Positions 46,277-60,009 of a stretch of DNA of 64,000 nt are shown piece by piece (positions within the stretch are counted from its first letter, which is position 1; each line of letters begins with the position of its first letter). This DNA is from Zea mays. Taxonomy: Eukaryota; Streptophyta; Magnoliopsida; Poales; Poaceae. The notes under the pieces were generated by a model. It was not told the origin of the DNA and did not search any database. It saw only the letters and a program-made list of their open reading frames with translations. A program made the translations under genes and the position numbers. The stretch covers positions 84,006,683-84,070,682 of the forward strand of contig NC_050096.1 of NCBI RefSeq assembly GCF_902167145.1. Direction: 5' to 3'.

Positions 46277-47152
46277 ATGAATTCACCCACCCCCGCCAGT
46301 GGAGGAGACTCTCGTTTCAGTTCTGACTTCCTTTCTCGCGATGGTTTTCCTTCCATCTTGTGGGAAGTGCTTAACTCCGCCGGTTACCCTACGCCTCCTT
46401 TGTACACGGTGCAGTTGTATGAGGAGCATCGGGTACCTTGTTGTCGGGTCTGGCCGACTTTGGAGGCTCATCCCCTTCAGCCGGGTTGGCGTTCTCTTGA
46501 CTCTGAAACGATTGGACTCAGGACGGACGACACCGTTGAGGCAGCGGCCATGAAGACTCTGACGACTTTCTGTGGCTACCATCCCCTGGAGATGGTGATG
46601 CACCCCTTGGGACTCTTCCCTGCTGAGAAGAAGGATGATCCCATGTGGTGTAACCGCGTGAGCCATGTGAAGGATGTGTGGGCAATGTATCCTGACTTGG
46701 TTGGGAGGGTCACTGTTCAGTGCATGAGTGCGCTGTACCGCCTTCAGGCCCTTCAGAGCGATGCTATGACACTTCTTGCTAACACCGCTCAGGCTGCCAA
46801 GCTCACTCTCGACAGTCGGGAAGATTTTGTGGTCGACCTATCCACAGAGTTGGTGGAGAAAGATCTGCAGGTGGAAAGGCTGAGCCAGCGTATTACCACC
46901 CTGGAGCAGCAAGTGGAGATCCGAGACAACACTATCGATGTCTTGGAGAACTAGCTTCACGATGTGCAGAGGGAACTCGAGGAAGCAAATGACCACTTGG
47001 ACATGCACCACCTGGAGATGGAGGCCAATGAAGCAGGAAGCGAGGGAGAAGAGGCTCCCGAGGAGCTAGGACCAGCCCCTGGTGCCAATGGGACTACCTC
47101 CGCGATGCCTCCTTCACCCGTATCCAGTGTCGCTTCCATCGCTCAGGGTTAA
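46277..47152 (+). pseudogene. Element F leader ORF (orf0-like), one amber stop
   Basis: Lies between the PBS and gag, in the same sense. ATG at 46277 (MNSPTPASGGDSRF). The first 225 codons are open; TAG at 46952-46954 interrupts, and the same frame then stays open to 47152, for 291 sense codons in all if the amber is discounted. Residues about 150-245 have heptad-like spacing (a coiled coil spanning the amber), followed by an acidic Glu/Pro/Ala tail. No catalytic motif is visible. Some rice RIRE-type elements have an orf0 here; homology is inferred from position only. The ATG directly follows a pyrimidine-rich CCTTCCGCAG, a possible 3' splice site. Whether the amber is a lesion or a translational signal is unknown. 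Confidence 0.6.
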
Positions 47153-47410
47153 GCAGTCGCTTTGACACTTTTAGGTGGATAGAAACCTATGCGAGCTTAG
47201 TAGTATCACATTTTGGACTAGGCTTATGGGTACTTTCCCCTGATTGATGTAACCCTGTAAACTTTTGAAATCTGTGGGATCTTTGTCACCGTGTTATCTT
47301 CATTTCGAACCTAATATTATGATTATGGCATTTTTCCTTCCATATGAGATGATATCTTGTCATTCGAAACTGTGAGTTGGGATAACGATGGCGACAATCT
47401 CTGTTTTCAG

Positions 47411-50400
47411 ATGGCAGCTAGACAGCGTCGCGGGCAGAACGAGCAAGCTCCCCCGCCACCTCCCCCAGCTCCCACAGTGCAGGAGCTGATGGCCCAGCAG
47501 AATGAAATTCTGCGACAACTCTTGCAGCGCCAGCCCCACCAACAGCATCATGGTGGAGGCCAGCATCAGCGACCTCCGGCTATGGCAACTTACCAGGAGT
47601 TTCTAAGCACGCAGCCGCCCTTGTTCACCAAGGCAGAGGATCTGTTGGACGCCGACGTGTGGCTTCGCGTCATTGAATCCAAGTTTCCCCTCCTCACAGG
47701 AGACTGCCCTGATGAGGCCAAGGCTCGCTTCGCCGCACAGCAGCTTCGCGGCCCTGCTCGGACTTGGTGGGACCACTTCCGTGCTATGCTCCCCGCTGAT
47801 CGTGAGGTATCTTGGGAGGAATTCAAGACCGCCTTCAGAGGACACCACATCCCAGCTGGCATTCTTGATCGGAAGTTGAATGAATTTCTGGCCCTTAATC
47901 AAGGAACCCGCACGGTACTGCAGTATGCACAAGCCTTCAACGACTTATGCCAGTATGCAGGGTATCATGCTGATTCTGATGAGAAGAAGAGGGATCGCTT
48001 CCGCAGGGGTCTCAATACCAAGCTGCGGGAACGACTCAACACTGTCCGGGCTGATAGCTTCAATGAGTTGGTCAACATGGCCATCTCCCAGGAGGATTGC
48101 ATTGTTGCTCACCGGGCAGAGAAGAAGAGAAAGGCACCAATGGCAGCACCATCCGCTCAGGCTCAGAGGTTCCGGATTGTTTCTCACAATCAGAGCAGGG
48201 GTTTTCAGCAGCAGGCAGGCAGATGGGTGATCAGGCCACCTCAGCAGCAGCAGCTGGCACCCAACCGCTATCCAGCTCCCGCCCCAAGGAACAATCAGCC
48301 TCCGCAGCAGCAGCAGTTCCGCCAGGGCAACGGGAACAAGTGTTTCACTTGTGGCAATGTGGGCCACTATGCCAAGAATTGTCCCAGGAACCAGCAGAGG
48401 CAGATGCCAGCACCAAATCAAGACAAGGGGAGAAAGCAGAAGGTGCAAGTCAGGCAAGGGAAGCTCAACTTCACTGCTCTAGAGGAAGTGCCAGAAGGAG
48501 CTCCTATCATGACCGGTATCTTTTCAGTTTATAATCAACCTGCTTTAATTTTGTTTGATTCTGGTGCGTCTCATAGTTTCATTAGCCAAAAGTTCAGTGC
48601 TAAATGCAAACTGCCATTCTCTCACTCAAAAGGGTCATTCATGATAGTCACACCTGGGGGTAAAATTGCAACTAATCAATTAAACCAAAGTGTGCCTATT
48701 CAGCTGGGAAGCCACATTATCAAAACCACTCTTCTTGTGTTGGGATTGGAAAATGTGGACATTATTCTAGGGGCAAATTGGATGACCTTGCACCAAGTTG
48801 TGCTTGATGTAGCCAGTCGTACCGTGGAAGTTAATTCTCCCTTCTGCGGGAATTTCACTTTGATTCTGCCTAGTCAGGGTTCTTCTCAGTCATGTGCTTT
48901 CTCTATGACGGAGTTACCCCTGAAGAAGATCCCAGTGGTCTGTGAGTATGCAGATGTCTTTCCTGATGAATTGCCAGGAATGCCACCGGACCGGGATATT
49001 GAATTCGCCATCGAGTTGCAACCGGGAACGACCCCAATTTCCAAGAGGCCCTACCGAATGCCACCCGCTGAGTTGGCAGAGTTGAAGAAGCAATTGCAAG
49101 AATTGCTGGATAAGGGTTTTATTCGCCCAAGCACTTCGCCTTGGGGATGTCCAGCACTGTTTGTGAAGAAGAAGGATGAAAGCTTGAGGCTGTGTATAGA
49201 TTACCGCCCTCTTAATGCGGTAACTATCAAGAACAAGTATCCTTTGCCTCGTATTGATGTTCTTTTTGACCAGTTGGTCGGGGCCAAGGTGTTTTCCAAG
49301 ATAGACCTTCGCTCTGGCTACCATCAGATCAAAATACGAGCAAGTGATATTCCGAAGACGGCATTCTCAACCAGATATGGGCTATATGAATTCTTGGTGA
49401 TGTCATTCGGGCTGACAAATGCACCAGCATATTTCATGTATCTGATGAACTCTGTTTTCATGCCGGAATTGGACAAGTTCGTGGTGGTTTTCATCGATGA
49501 TATTCTGGTGTACTCAAAGAACGAAGAAGAACATGCCGGGCATTTGCATGTAGTGCTTCAACGTCTGCGAGAGCACCACCTTTATGCCAAGTTATCCAAA
49601 TGTGATTTTTGGCTGAAGGAAATCAAATTCTTGGGTCACACTATCTCTCAGGATGGAATAGCTGTTGATCCTGATAAAGTGCAAGAGGTGATGAACTGGA
49701 GGCCACCAACAACTGTTCGCCAGATTCGGAGTTTTCTGGGATTAGCTGGTTATTACCGAAGATTTATTCCGGACTTCTCTCGAATTGCGAAGCCTATTAC
49801 GGAGTTGCTGAAGAAAGAGGTCAAATTTGTGTGGAGTCAGAAGTGCGAAGATGCCTTCCATGCATTAAGGCAGCATCTGACCACAGCACCAGTGTTGGCG
49901 CAACCCGACAGCAGCAAGCCTTTTGATGTGTATTGTGATGCCTCTGGCACCGGACTAGGTTGTGTCTTGATGCAAGACAACCGAGTCATTGCTTATGCCT
50001 CAAGAGCACTCAGGCCTCATGAGCAAAATTATCCCACTCATGACCTTGAGTTAGCAGCAGTGGTTCATGCATTGAAGATGTGGAGGCACTATCTAATGGG
50101 AACTCACTGCAACATCTTCACTGATCATAAGAGCCTTAAGTACATTTTTACTCAGGCTGATCTCAACATGAGGCAGAGAAGATGGCTAGAGCTGATCAAG
50201 GATTATGACCTGGAGGTACATTATCACCCAGGGAAAGCTAATGTGGTAGCAGATGCCTTGAGTCGGAAGTTGCAATGCAATTGTGTTCTGATGGATTCTC
50301 GCATGAACACCTTGTGTGATGAGTTGAGCAAGATGCAAATTGAAGTGATTTCTTCTGGTTCTTTGTCTCAAATTTCTGTTGAGCCAGCTTTGCAAGACCA

Positions 50401-51838
50401 GATTATCATGGCCCAGCTCAGTGACAAGGGAGTGCAGATCATCAAGAAGAACCTCCATCAGAAGGTTGAGAAGTATAACTGTTTCCGCCAGGATGAGAAA
50501 GGTGTGTTATGGTTCAAAAGCAGATTGGTGATTCCTAAGGACCAGGAGCTCAAGAGGAAAATTTTGGATGAGGCTCATCTCTCCAAATTCTCTATGCATC
50601 CGGGAAGCACCAAGATGTACCATGATTTGAAGCTTTTGTACTGGTGGACCAGAATGAAGAGGGAGATAGCCCAGTATGTATCAGAGTGTGACACCTGTCA
50701 GAGGATAAAGGCAAGCCACTTGAAGTCCGCTGGAGCCTTGCAACCACTGTCCGTACCTTCGTGGAAGTGGGACGATATCAGCATGGATTTCATTGTCGGT
50801 CTGCCCAACACCTCTCGTCATCATGATTCAATTTGGGTTATTGTGGACCGATTGACGAAAGTAGCACATTTTCTTCCTGTGCACACCACTGATAAGGCTC
50901 AGAAATATGCAGAATTGTATATTGACCGGATCGTGTGTTTGCACGGATTACCTCGGACCATTGTTTCTGACCGAGGAGCCCAATTTGTTGCCAGATTTTG
51001 GGAACAATTGCAAGAGTGTTTGGGAACCAAGCTAATCAGGAGTTCAGCTTACCACCCACAGACTGATGGTCAGACGGAAAGGGTAAACCAAATTCTGGAA
51101 GATATGCTGAGAGCTTGTGCGATCGATTGTGGCAAGAACTGGGATAAGCACCTCTCCTTGGCAGAGTTTGCTTATAACAATAGTTATCAATCCAGCCTAA
51201 AGATGGCACCTTTTGAAGCTCTTTATGGAAGAAGGTGCAGGACACCACTCAATTGGTCCCAACCTGGTGAAAGAGAAGTTTTTGGACCTGATTTAGTGAC
51301 TGAAGCCGAAAGGAAGGTCAAGCTAATCAGGAAGAATCTAGAAGCTGCTCAGGCCAGGCAAAAGAGCTATCATGATAGAAGAAGGAAACCTCTCCAGTTC
51401 GAGGTGGGAAGTTTCGTATACCTCAAGGTATCACCCACCAAGGGAGTGCAGAGGTTTGGGATCAAAGGCAAGCTAGCCCCTCGTTACATTGGACCTTATG
51501 AGATCATCGAAGCATGTGGACCCGTGGCATACAAGCTGAAGTTACCTTCAAAGATGTCTGCCATTCACAGTGTATTCCATGTATCTCAGCTGAAAAAGTG
51601 TGTTCGATTGCCGACCGAGATCGTAGCAGAGCCAGAATTGGAGATAGAGCCAGATCTATCGTACCAAGAGTACCCCTCCAAGATTCTGGATTGCAAGGAA
51701 AGATCAACTCGGGCTAAATCGATCAAGATGTTCAAGGTCCAGTGGAGTAATCACTCAGAGGAGGAAGCTACTTGGGAAATCGAGGAATTCCTGAGATCCA
51801 ACTTCCCCGATTGCCTACCTAAGGAAGCTGGTACGTAA
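47411..51838 (+). CDS. gag-pol: Element F Gag-Pol polyprotein with chromodomain
   Basis: One open frame of 1475 codons from the ATG at 47411 ([11 protein letters not shown]); the frame is open somewhat upstream but without ATG. Order: Pro/Gln-rich N-terminus; retrotransposon gag core (about 80-200, [11 protein letters not shown]); CCHC knuckle [14 protein letters not shown] (about 310-323); aspartic protease [10 protein letters not shown] (Asp383); RT with FIDD at 694-697; RNase H with [11 protein letters not shown]; integrase HHCC zinc region (about 1056-1100) and triad Asp1126, Asp1187, Glu1223 (D,D35E spacing); GPYEI motif; C-terminal chromodomain about 1422-1468 (ATWEIEEF). No break is seen. 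The chromodomain is known to steer such elements to heterochromatin. Confidence 0.96.
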   Translation: MAARQRRGQNEQAPPPPPPAPTVQELMAQQNEILRQLLQRQPHQQHHGGGQHQRPPAMATYQEFLSTQPPLFTKAEDLLDADVWLRVIESKFPLLTGDCPDEAKARFAAQQLRGPARTWWDHFRAMLPADREVSWEEFKTAFRGHHIPAGILDRKLNEFLALNQGTRTVLQYAQAFNDLCQYAGYHADSDEKKRDRFRRGLNTKLRERLNTVRADSFNELVNMAISQEDCIVAHRAEKKRKAPMAAPSAQAQRFRIVSHNQSRGFQQQAGRWVIRPPQQQQLAPNRYPAPAPRNNQPPQQQQFRQGNGNKCFTCGNVGHYAKNCPRNQQRQMPAPNQDKGRKQKVQVRQGKLNFTALEEVPEGAPIMTGIFSVYNQPALILFDSGASHSFISQKFSAKCKLPFSHSKGSFMIVTPGGKIATNQLNQSVPIQLGSHIIKTTLLVLGLENVDIILGANWMTLHQVVLDVASRTVEVNSPFCGNFTLILPSQGSSQSCAFSMTELPLKKIPVVCEYADVFPDELPGMPPDRDIEFAIELQPGTTPISKRPYRMPPAELAELKKQLQELLDKGFIRPSTSPWGCPALFVKKKDESLRLCIDYRPLNAVTIKNKYPLPRIDVLFDQLVGAKVFSKIDLRSGYHQIKIRASDIPKTAFSTRYGLYEFLVMSFGLTNAPAYFMYLMNSVFMPELDKFVVVFIDDILVYSKNEEEHAGHLHVVLQRLREHHLYAKLSKCDFWLKEIKFLGHTISQDGIAVDPDKVQEVMNWRPPTTVRQIRSFLGLAGYYRRFIPDFSRIAKPITELLKKEVKFVWSQKCEDAFHALRQHLTTAPVLAQPDSSKPFDVYCDASGTGLGCVLMQDNRVIAYASRALRPHEQNYPTHDLELAAVVHALKMWRHYLMGTHCNIFTDHKSLKYIFTQADLNMRQRRWLELIKDYDLEVHYHPGKANVVADALSRKLQCNCVLMDSRMNTLCDELSKMQIEVISSGSLSQISVEPALQDQIIMAQLSDKGVQIIKKNLHQKVEKYNCFRQDEKGVLWFKSRLVIPKDQELKRKILDEAHLSKFSMHPGSTKMYHDLKLLYWWTRMKREIAQYVSECDTCQRIKASHLKSAGALQPLSVPSWKWDDISMDFIVGLPNTSRHHDSIWVIVDRLTKVAHFLPVHTTDKAQKYAELYIDRIVCLHGLPRTIVSDRGAQFVARFWEQLQECLGTKLIRSSAYHPQTDGQTERVNQILEDMLRACAIDCGKNWDKHLSLAEFAYNNSYQSSLKMAPFEALYGRRCRTPLNWSQPGEREVFGPDLVTEAERKVKLIRKNLEAAQARQKSYHDRRRKPLQFEVGSFVYLKVSPTKGVQRFGIKGKLAPRYIGPYEIIEACGPVAYKLKLPSKMSAIHSVFHVSQLKKCVRLPTEIVAEPELEIEPDLSYQEYPSKILDCKERSTRAKSIKMFKVQWSNHSEEEATWEIEEFLRSNFPDCLPKEAGT

Positions 51839-52077
51839 TCACCCCCAACCCCTCCTCCTGCCCTTCGAATCAAATTTTCAAAAATATGATCTTAATTCAG
51901 AATGAAGTAACTATAAAGTCAAACTTAAAAGGACTTCCTTCTGAAGTTGTAAAGAGAATGACATTCGAAGAGCAGTTTTGCCCTAATAATAACAATCATC
52001 ACCCTTTCTCCTATAAGTCTCACCCTTCGCTTCACCCTGGGAGGACTCTGGCCCGAATCTCGGGACGAGATTCCTTT

Positions 52078-52090
52078 AAGGGGGGAAGGC
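52078..52090 (+). other. Element F polypurine tract
   Basis: AAGGGGGGAAGGC directly before the 3' LTR. Confidence 0.85.
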
Positions 52091-55000
52091 TGTGACACCC
52101 CAATGTCACTCAGGGTTTTTCTCAAATGCCAAACCAAGAACCATCATTTTATGTGAACCAAAGTAAGCATGAGCATCAAAATAACTTAAGTAATAAAGAA
52201 CTCACCAAGTATGTACTTAAAAGTATCATGATCAAACAATTGAGTCTTTTAAAAGATAAGAATGTGCAACCCTAATTAAGAACCCTAAGTGAGCCCCATG
52301 GGCAAAATTCAAGAAAATAAGAAAAAGGGAATGAAAAGTTTAAAATTATGACTTGAGCCAATTATGAAAATTAAAGAGTATTTAATGGGCAACAAGAAAT
52401 GTTGAGAAAGCTTAGCCAAAATAACTCAAATAAAACCCCAAATCAAGCTTCTCATGTGGGGACTCATTGGGATTTCTGAATTTTAGAATTCTCAAATTCA
52501 GACCTTGAGCCAAAGATCAGGGATGTTCACCTTGATCCCTAACTCGAATCCTAATGTCCCCATTGACAAAATTGTGTCTAACTAACCCCTCTGTCGTGTG
52601 CCAGAAGATGGCATTGGGACGCGAGCCCTAGACACGACAAAACCTTGGATTTGCCTCGGGTTTGGGCAAGGAGACAGACCAGATTTCCTGGCTCCATATC
52701 TCTGCAACCAGTAGGCAAAATCCTATGACCCCACACAAGAATGGTAGCTTGTAGGGAGGAGAAGAGGTTTTGTGCATTGACCAAGGCGAGAGCAGGCTCG
52801 GATGAGCGACCACACGCGCCAGAACTTGGGCAGAACGCACGGGCACACGTGTTCGACCCTGGTCGGCACGCCAGAGCTCGCCCAACCCCCGCGCGCGCTC
52901 ACCCCGGTGTCCGGTCAAGTCCGCCGCGCGCCCACGCCCTCGGCCGTGCCCGCCCGCGCCTATAAAGCCTCCCCGGGCGCACCTCTCTTCGCCCCGCACC
53001 CACCCTCTCCGGCCAGCCACCTTTCCTTAGCTCCGGCGAGCTTAATTCCGCCCGCCATTGCCGCCAGAGCTTCGGTCACCGTGGCCAGCCCACTCCAGCC
53101 ACCCTCAAGCCCAGCCAGTGCTTCGGCTAGCTCCGCCAGTAGCCCGTGAAGCTTGCCAAGCCCTCGGACCCGGCCGGATCTCACCGGAGGCCCGAGATCG
53201 ACCTCACCGGACTTCGGTCTTCCGCCGCCGCGCGTGGACCGAGCTATCCAGTAAGTCTCCGCCCAATTCCTTTCGCTCATAGCTTCTCTGGCATCCCGTG
53301 GACCTCCCTGACCTATTTGATTGAACTATCTCGCCGTGACAAGGCCGGTCTCCTCGCCGCCGACGAGCATCCCCGCCTGCGCGCGTGGACCGACCGACTC
53401 CGGCCATCTCCGACGGCGTCCCGCACACCGTTGTGATCCCCGAGACCTCCTCTTCGTCCTCGACCACTTCACCGGAGCAATCTCGCCGCCGGTAAGCCCC
53501 TCCGCCCTTTTCTCCGCCGCGGCTACTGTTTAAGGTAGAAGAAGGACCTCGGGTTAGGATTGGTAGAACCCGAGGGGTTTTCTGTAATGTCAGTGACTCA
53601 TGTGAATAGTAACCTAAGGACTGATTCGCGAAGAAAACTTAGAAAACCGCCAGGGACCCCAGTGCTAAGTGGATTTCCATTTAATCAATTCTGTTATTCT
53701 TTTTAAAATGACCAGAGAACTTAGAAAACCCATAACTTGGTGAAATCTTAATAAAAAGTTGTCAAACCAATTTTGCTAGCTCCTGAATATTATGATCTAT
53801 CATTTAAAAATAGTAAACTCCATGCTTTCTGTTCAAAAATTTAAAGTTTAAAATTAAAAACAGAAACCCACTAAACCTTGTTTAATTAAGGAAAATTAGT
53901 TTTCCTTCTGTGCTGAACTTAAGAAAATTTGTAGATGTTTAGACCTTATTTAGACACTATTTAAAAATAGTAGGAACCCCAGCATTGAAAAGTATGATGT
54001 AGTTTTTCATTTAAAGCTAATTTGTCCAAAACTTAGAAAAAATCAGAAAGGCCTTAGAAATTAATGAACAGTGATTAATAATATTTTTCCTAGTTTACTT
54101 ATGCAACAGAGAACCTAAGAAAAATACAGAGACCATTAATTTGGACCAGTTTTAAATTAAGATGATTTGTTTAGCCTCATATAGACTGAAAATCAATTAT
54201 TAGAGTTACAAAACTATAACCAAAATGATTAATAAAAATCTAGTGGACTTATAACCACCAGAGCCCCACTACAAAAATACAGAGCACCTCAGCCCAACTT
54301 TTTAAGTAAAGAAAAATAAATACAAGGTGATAATAAGGCATTTTTCAAATAAATCATGAACAACCCCTTTTAATGTGATAATAGGCAACCAAAAATTTGC
54401 TAAGCTCATGATGAGGTAAACTACCAGAGAAAAATGCAAACCCATGAAGAAGTAAACTCATGCCAATTGCTAGTAATTTAAGAGAAAGGCCACTTAATTC
54501 AAATAATGCATACCACCACTTCCCTAAAGCAAAAAGAGGCCAAACTTCAGAATGATTGCTCTTGCACAAAATAATAACCAAGAAAAATAAGAACTCTGTT
54601 GTCTGATGTTTTTCAAATATAGTGGTAGTAGAAAGCACCCATTTGGCTAGAAACTTGAGAAAACCATAGGAAAATAATTAAAAGGTATTAATGACTAGAA
54701 ATTTGTATCAAGTCATGTTATAACACCTAAAAGCCAGCAAAAATGAGTTTTAGAGAATTACCCACTGTTAAATAGTAGTTGTAGTTCAAAGCACCCCTTC
54801 TGCCCTAGAGTTGATAATTTTGTCCAGAGAAAACTATTCACCTTCTGATCCCCAAATTTTGAGACAGAGCAACACACACCAGTAACAAGCCACTGTAATT
54901 TTTGCAGAATTTTTAGAATTTTATAAAAGCAACTTGTAGTTCAAACCTATTCCAAAACATTAAAGAGAATAAAAGAAAAGAGAAGAAGAAATAAACCTCA

Positions 55001-56774
55001 CCCCAATAAGTCTAACTTGAATACTTATCATTTATCCCTAAGACTTAAAAGGAATTCAGTGGAACCCCAAAAAAAATAAACCTACCCCTTACCTTAGCTA
55101 AGTATAACCCAACTTACCAAGTATACCACTAAGGGTCTTACATAAGTAAAGTTAACTTGTTTAAACTCAAAAGATCATACATCTTTAAGTTGTAATTTCT
55201 AAAAGCACATATCATATCATGCATATATCTTACGCATTGCATTCATTAGATTGTAATCTTGCCGACGGAGAGTACGTGCTCATCCCCGAGCAAGGACCTG
55301 TCCAAGAAGAGGACCAGGAGCAGGCTTCAGAGGCTGCTATTGAGGATCTCCCCGCAGCCCCAGCAATTGAAGGCAAGCCCCGGTTTTATGCATAACCATG
55401 TTATTATATGCTACTTTACTACACTTAATGCTTGTAGGATTGCAATGTGCACTTAAGTGTAGGAGTTGCTTGAAACCTCTAGTTGCATGAACTTAGGATT
55501 CCTTTTTGAGATGGATACTAGTATGCTAGGTCGAGTAGCTGCTTGCTAATCAGGATCTCGGTAGAAGTCGAGTGATTTTTCTAGCACTCGCGCGAGGTCA
55601 GGAATTGATTGTATTCATCTTAATAACGGGATCTATGTTGGTCTATGGATTTGGATCCAGGGAGGATGCCTTGTCCATGAGACGGGAAAAATGAATTAAG
55701 GATTAATGTGTGGATACCTGAGTCAAGCTTTTGAACTTACTAAGCACATGCCGGGAAAAATGGTAACCGGTAAACCTAGTACCTGAGTGAAGCCGGGCGC
55801 GGACTTTATCCCTCATGCGACCTGAGACTGGGTCTCCCATGCTAGCTATGGTGGGTACAAGTGCGGTCACTGCACGGCGGCAGCCGGGGTCAGTGGAGCA
55901 TTGTATGCCAAGGCGGTGAGGCCTGGACGCGAACGGGGAATCGATGGGGACGGTTGTCATGTGCGGGGTCGGAGTACCCTGACATGCCGTGTGTTTAGGT
56001 TTACCTTGCAAGGTTTAAAACTCGATTCGAATCGTCTGCTTCTTGCAGCTAATGAGACTGCTTGATTCCTTGTACTGCATCGAGTAAGAAGTGAAATGTG
56101 GTTACATGAGATAACTTGTTGATTGAACTAATTGATTGTTACCATGTATGCTTAGAAGGAGCAAATCTAGCTAAGTTAATGATGATAGAATTTGAAAAGC
56201 TAAAATTTGCTTTTAGAAACAGCTAGTGCTTTTGGCAAACCAAACCCCTCAGCCAAACAGCTGCATAGTCTAGAGGTAGAGGAGTAGATCCTCGCACCGG
56301 TTAAGTCTAGCTGAGTATTAGTATACTCAGCCTTGCTTGTGGCACCATTTTTGCAGGTACCATGCAGGAATTGGTTGATGGTGTGACTTGGCCTACCACC
56401 CTGCCACCGGGTTGGACGGTCGAGTGGGATGTTGCTCCAGCAGGAGAGGAGCACGAGGAGTAGTGGGCTAGGCCTTGCCCATTTCCTCATTACCGACGAC
56501 ATCGATTATCCGCTGCACTTTATTTTGTGAACTTTATTTGCTACTCAAAAACTCTGATTTATGTAATAACTCAGTACTTAATTTGAGGTTTCCTGTTTTA
56601 TTGTATTTCTTCTGTGACTCACCTTCGAGTGGGATTGTGGAATTTGATCCTGGTTAAGTGGCTCTATCAGACTAGATCTGAGGGACTGACGGGTTGTTCC
56701 GATTTAAGTGTGTTACGACCCCTGGGGCGTGACTTAGGCACTTAAGCTGGAATAATTCGGGTGGTTCTGCCACA
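52091..56774 (+). repeat. Element F 3' LTR
   Basis: 4684 bp, about 99% identical to 41212-45898, with the same GC-rich block (52760-53530), TATA (52961-52967) and the 33-codon ORF at 56362-56463. Followed by TSD CCTGC at 56775-56779. Confidence 0.93.
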
Positions 56775-59580
56775 CCTGCGCCTGAGGAGAATGAAGTTGT
56801 TATTTACCGAAGCTTCTTGAAAGCAGGCCTTCGGTTTCCGCTGAGCAAATTTGTGGTTGAAGTGTTAAAGATATTCCAAATCTTTCTTCATCAGATTACC
56901 CTCGAAGCTATAATTAGGATGTGGATGTTTGTCTGGGCTGTAAAGAGCCAGGGGCTGGAGCCGAGCGCGAAGTGCTTCTGCAATATGCACGAGCTATTAT
57001 ACGAGACAAAGGCTACCGGCAAAGAACAATACCACAACAACTTCGGCTGTTACGGGTTCATTGCCCGCTCTAATGCAAGCTGCCCTGTGCCAACATTCCG
57101 GAAAAGATGGCCTAGGGCCTGGATGGAGGAGTGGTTTTATGTTAAAAATGATCTGATTGAAAGAAAGGATATCAAAGAAATCATCCAGCGCCCCATCTAG
57201 TCTCGCTTCGGCCTCCGAAGGCCAAAGGTGGCTATAGAAGGTGACGTCAAAGCATGCCAGAAGGCCTTTAGCAATGTTTGCGCCTTCATTGGCACAAGGG
57301 ATATAATTCAAGAGCACATAGCCTTCAGGGTGTGGCCACTTGTGGAGAGCTGGGATATGCCGAAGGAAACTACTACCGAATCCAGTGAAGGTGGCCTGGT
57401 TCGATTGAAATATACCTTCAGATTTAGAGAGAAATCCGACGAACCAAATGATGACTGGTTGAAATGTATTGAAGCTACCAGCGACGAGTTGCTTGGGACA
57501 TATTCCAAGGTCGAAGATGATGCCTTGTCCGCAGCCTTCGGGGGTCGGGGCAAGAAAAGATTGAACAGGGTGTTTGATGCGATTGGCTTCGTATACCCTG
57601 ATTATCACTACCCACTGCGAAGGCAAGGAAAGAGAAAGACTGCAGCTTCGGCCACCACTGTTGTGCCGAAGGGCAAGAAAATGAAGGTTCTGACCCACCG
57701 GCCACGTTATATTGAACCGACCGTAGTGCCTGAATTTGGCGAAGGGACCTCTTCAGCTGCCGAAGCAAAACAAGATGCTCCCATCAGGCAAAGCGCTGAA
57801 GACTTGATTGTAATGCCGAAGGTACCTACAGTCGGGCTAGCCAAAGATGATGCGGCCGAAGAATCAAAATTGGAGAAAACAGTGAAAATGCCAGAAATTC
57901 TGAGCCCACCAGCAAAGGCAGAATTGCCGAAAGTGCTAAAGGCTCATGCCGCAACTCCCAAGAGAAGGAGGATGGCCAGCGTGTTAGACGCTGTCATGGA
58001 CACCACAAAGGCCTTGAGCCCTGCTCCTATCAAGAAATCTGCTGAAGCTATCAAAGTCCAGGCCGAAGCCGGAGCTGGGTCTTCAGTGCCCATTGAGATG
58101 AAGGCGGCCGCGCCTGAGGATAAAACTGAGCAACAAACTTAAGATACCGGCATGGCAGCGGGACAGTATATGATGGAAAAAGCAAAATCTCCTGCCCCCG
58201 AAGCTCCGGCCAAAAATGTTGATTACATTATCCGACATGCTTCGGGGAAAAAATTGTCTGAATAAGAAATCCTAGAAGCCAGACACTACGCCCAGAAACT
58301 AAAATATCTAAATGGGGCCTTAGTGTTCAATGGTACTAACGAAGAGGATTTCCTATACTGTCTCCCGGACAACAAATAAATATCCGTTTGCCGGGAGATA
58401 GCTAAAAGTATGGGATTTCCAAAGCTTGAGGAAGGCCTTTCGGCTATGTTGAAGGATGATCTTGCTGATATCCTTGCGTACAATAGCATAAAGGTATAGA
58501 AGTTAACTTTTAAGTTGGAAATGAAGTATTTCATCATCATACTCAATTCTTTGTTTCTCTTTGTAGGGCTTGATTCTTAGCAATGCCTTGAGGGCACAAA
58601 AAAGCACCGAAGACGAAAGTTGTACAATAGCTCTCAGCAACCTTCGCTCAGAGGTAATTGAACTGAGAAACAAAGGTATAGAGAAAGACAAAATTTTGAT
58701 TTCATTGGTGAGTAAAATAAAAGAAGACGAAGCTAAGTTCAATGCTCAGGACGAAGCCCAAAAAGCCGAGGTTGAAGACCTTCGAAAACAACTGGCCGAA
58801 GCTAGAAAATTGTGAAGTCGCGAAGGCCAGCCAAGAGATAAGTGAATGATGGAAGGCCAGGCTGGAGAAGAATATTGAGGAGCTTCGTGAGTCCAAGGAA
58901 AGATGCTTCGAAAAATCCTTGAACTGCGTGAAAATTTTGAAAACAACTTTGCAAAAGTTGGTGCCTACTCCTCTGAGGAGAACTTCATTCGAGGCAACCC
59001 CGAAGGCGTCATTGAGTGGATAAGCGGGGAAGCCGAAGCTTTTGAGGAGATTTTGAATGATCGCGGCGATATTTGTGCCTTATTCGGCGCTCGGGGAATC
59101 ATAGCCATTCTGGAGAAGGCTGTATGCGAACACGTGAAAGCTGTAGCTCAAGCCGAAGCCGCCTTCTCCTTAAACGACATGAAGGACCCTTCAGCCAAAG
59201 CAACTTTAATGGGCGAAAAGTTTTATTTTGATGTCTGGGTAAACGGTGGCCAAGAATTGGCCCACGAAATTATTAAAAAGAATGAAAAATACACCCATGA
59301 CGCCCGAGAAGAAGCTAGGCGAACTGAAGAGGCTGCTGAGCGCGAAAGGCGCATAGGTATAGTTTTTGAATTTTAACTTCGGTACTTGCTTTATGGCTTC
59401 GAACTAATAGTTTTTTCTATTACAGCTGAGCTATCACTGCTGCTAGAGCCGTATAATCCCCTGGCTGATCCGAAAATGAAGGAAGCATTGGACGTTATGA
59501 GCCTTGCAAATTCTATTATCGACGAAGTTGTCGACAAATTATTAAACGAAGCTGCAGAAAAGATCCTTAATGAAGAATAG

Positions 59581-60009
59581 ACTTTGATGTAATAATAGTT
59601 TGTAACTTTATTGTAAAAATACTTTGTAACATTTGGTGTATGAAACAATTGATGAGACATGTGAATTACTGTAATATATTCATGTACGATGCGTGAAATT
59701 TACACACATACCGTTTTTTAGCCTTCGGTGAGAAAACACCTTCCCTTCTTTTCATGCTTCGTAAAGAAAGAGGTCCCTTCTATAGCAAGTCTGATAAAAC
59801 TATATTTACCGAAGCTTACTTCGTGCCTCAGTACATTTTCATTTTGATAAAGCATTTGCCGAAGATTGGCTTCGTATTCGAATTCTTGTGCCGTCAATGC
59901 AATATGATGTATGATGTAATGTTATGCGAAATGATATGATGATATCATGCAAAATGATGAGAATGCTGAAGACACACACCCACGCGCCCACACTAGAATA
60001 CACAAGACT
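59581..60009. other. Element E spacer after accessory gene
   Basis: Non-coding, similar in layout to 27572-28070 of element C, with a shared AAACACCTTCCCTTCTTTTC stretch near 59730-59750. Confidence 0.5.

Larger units (their letters stand above)
41212..56774 (+). mobile_element. Element F: intact long-LTR chromovirus (Ty3/gypsy)
   Basis: 15563 bp, LTRs 41212-45898 (4687 bp) and 52091-56774 (4684 bp), TSD CCTGC at 41207-41211 and 56775-56779. PBS TGGTATCGGAGC, a leader ORF, a single long gag-pol frame with chromodomain, and a polypurine tract are all present. LTR divergence is about 1% by eye, suggesting a few hundred thousand years. The chromodomain, PBS and TGTGACACCCC start fit the Del/Tekay-type chromoviruses; the extra leader ORF recalls RIRE3/RIRE8-like elements of rice. 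It may be autonomous. Confidence 0.95.
40843..59580 (+). pseudogene. Element E opposite-strand accessory gene, split by F
   Basis: Exon 1 starts at 40843 with Lys/Glu hexad repeats (MTEEKK type), frameshifts near 40930, then an acidic stretch (SDSYDVESEDEDSKD) to 41211, where element F interrupts. It resumes at 56780; the two halves join in the same frame after allowing for the CCTGC duplication. A PF04195-like core (GLRFPLSKFVVEVL, HQITLEAIIRM) is at 56820-57100, and a GTRDIIQEHIAFRVWP segment, basic and Ala/Glu-rich parts, and coiled coils (58570-58815, 58900-59350) follow. GT-AG introns are at 58494-58566 and 59357-59425; the stop is at 59578-59580. Further breaks: TAG 57198-57200, TAA 58140-58142, and several stops 58250-58900. 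Homologous to 24627-27571, with the first of these introns at the same codon. Confidence 0.7.
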
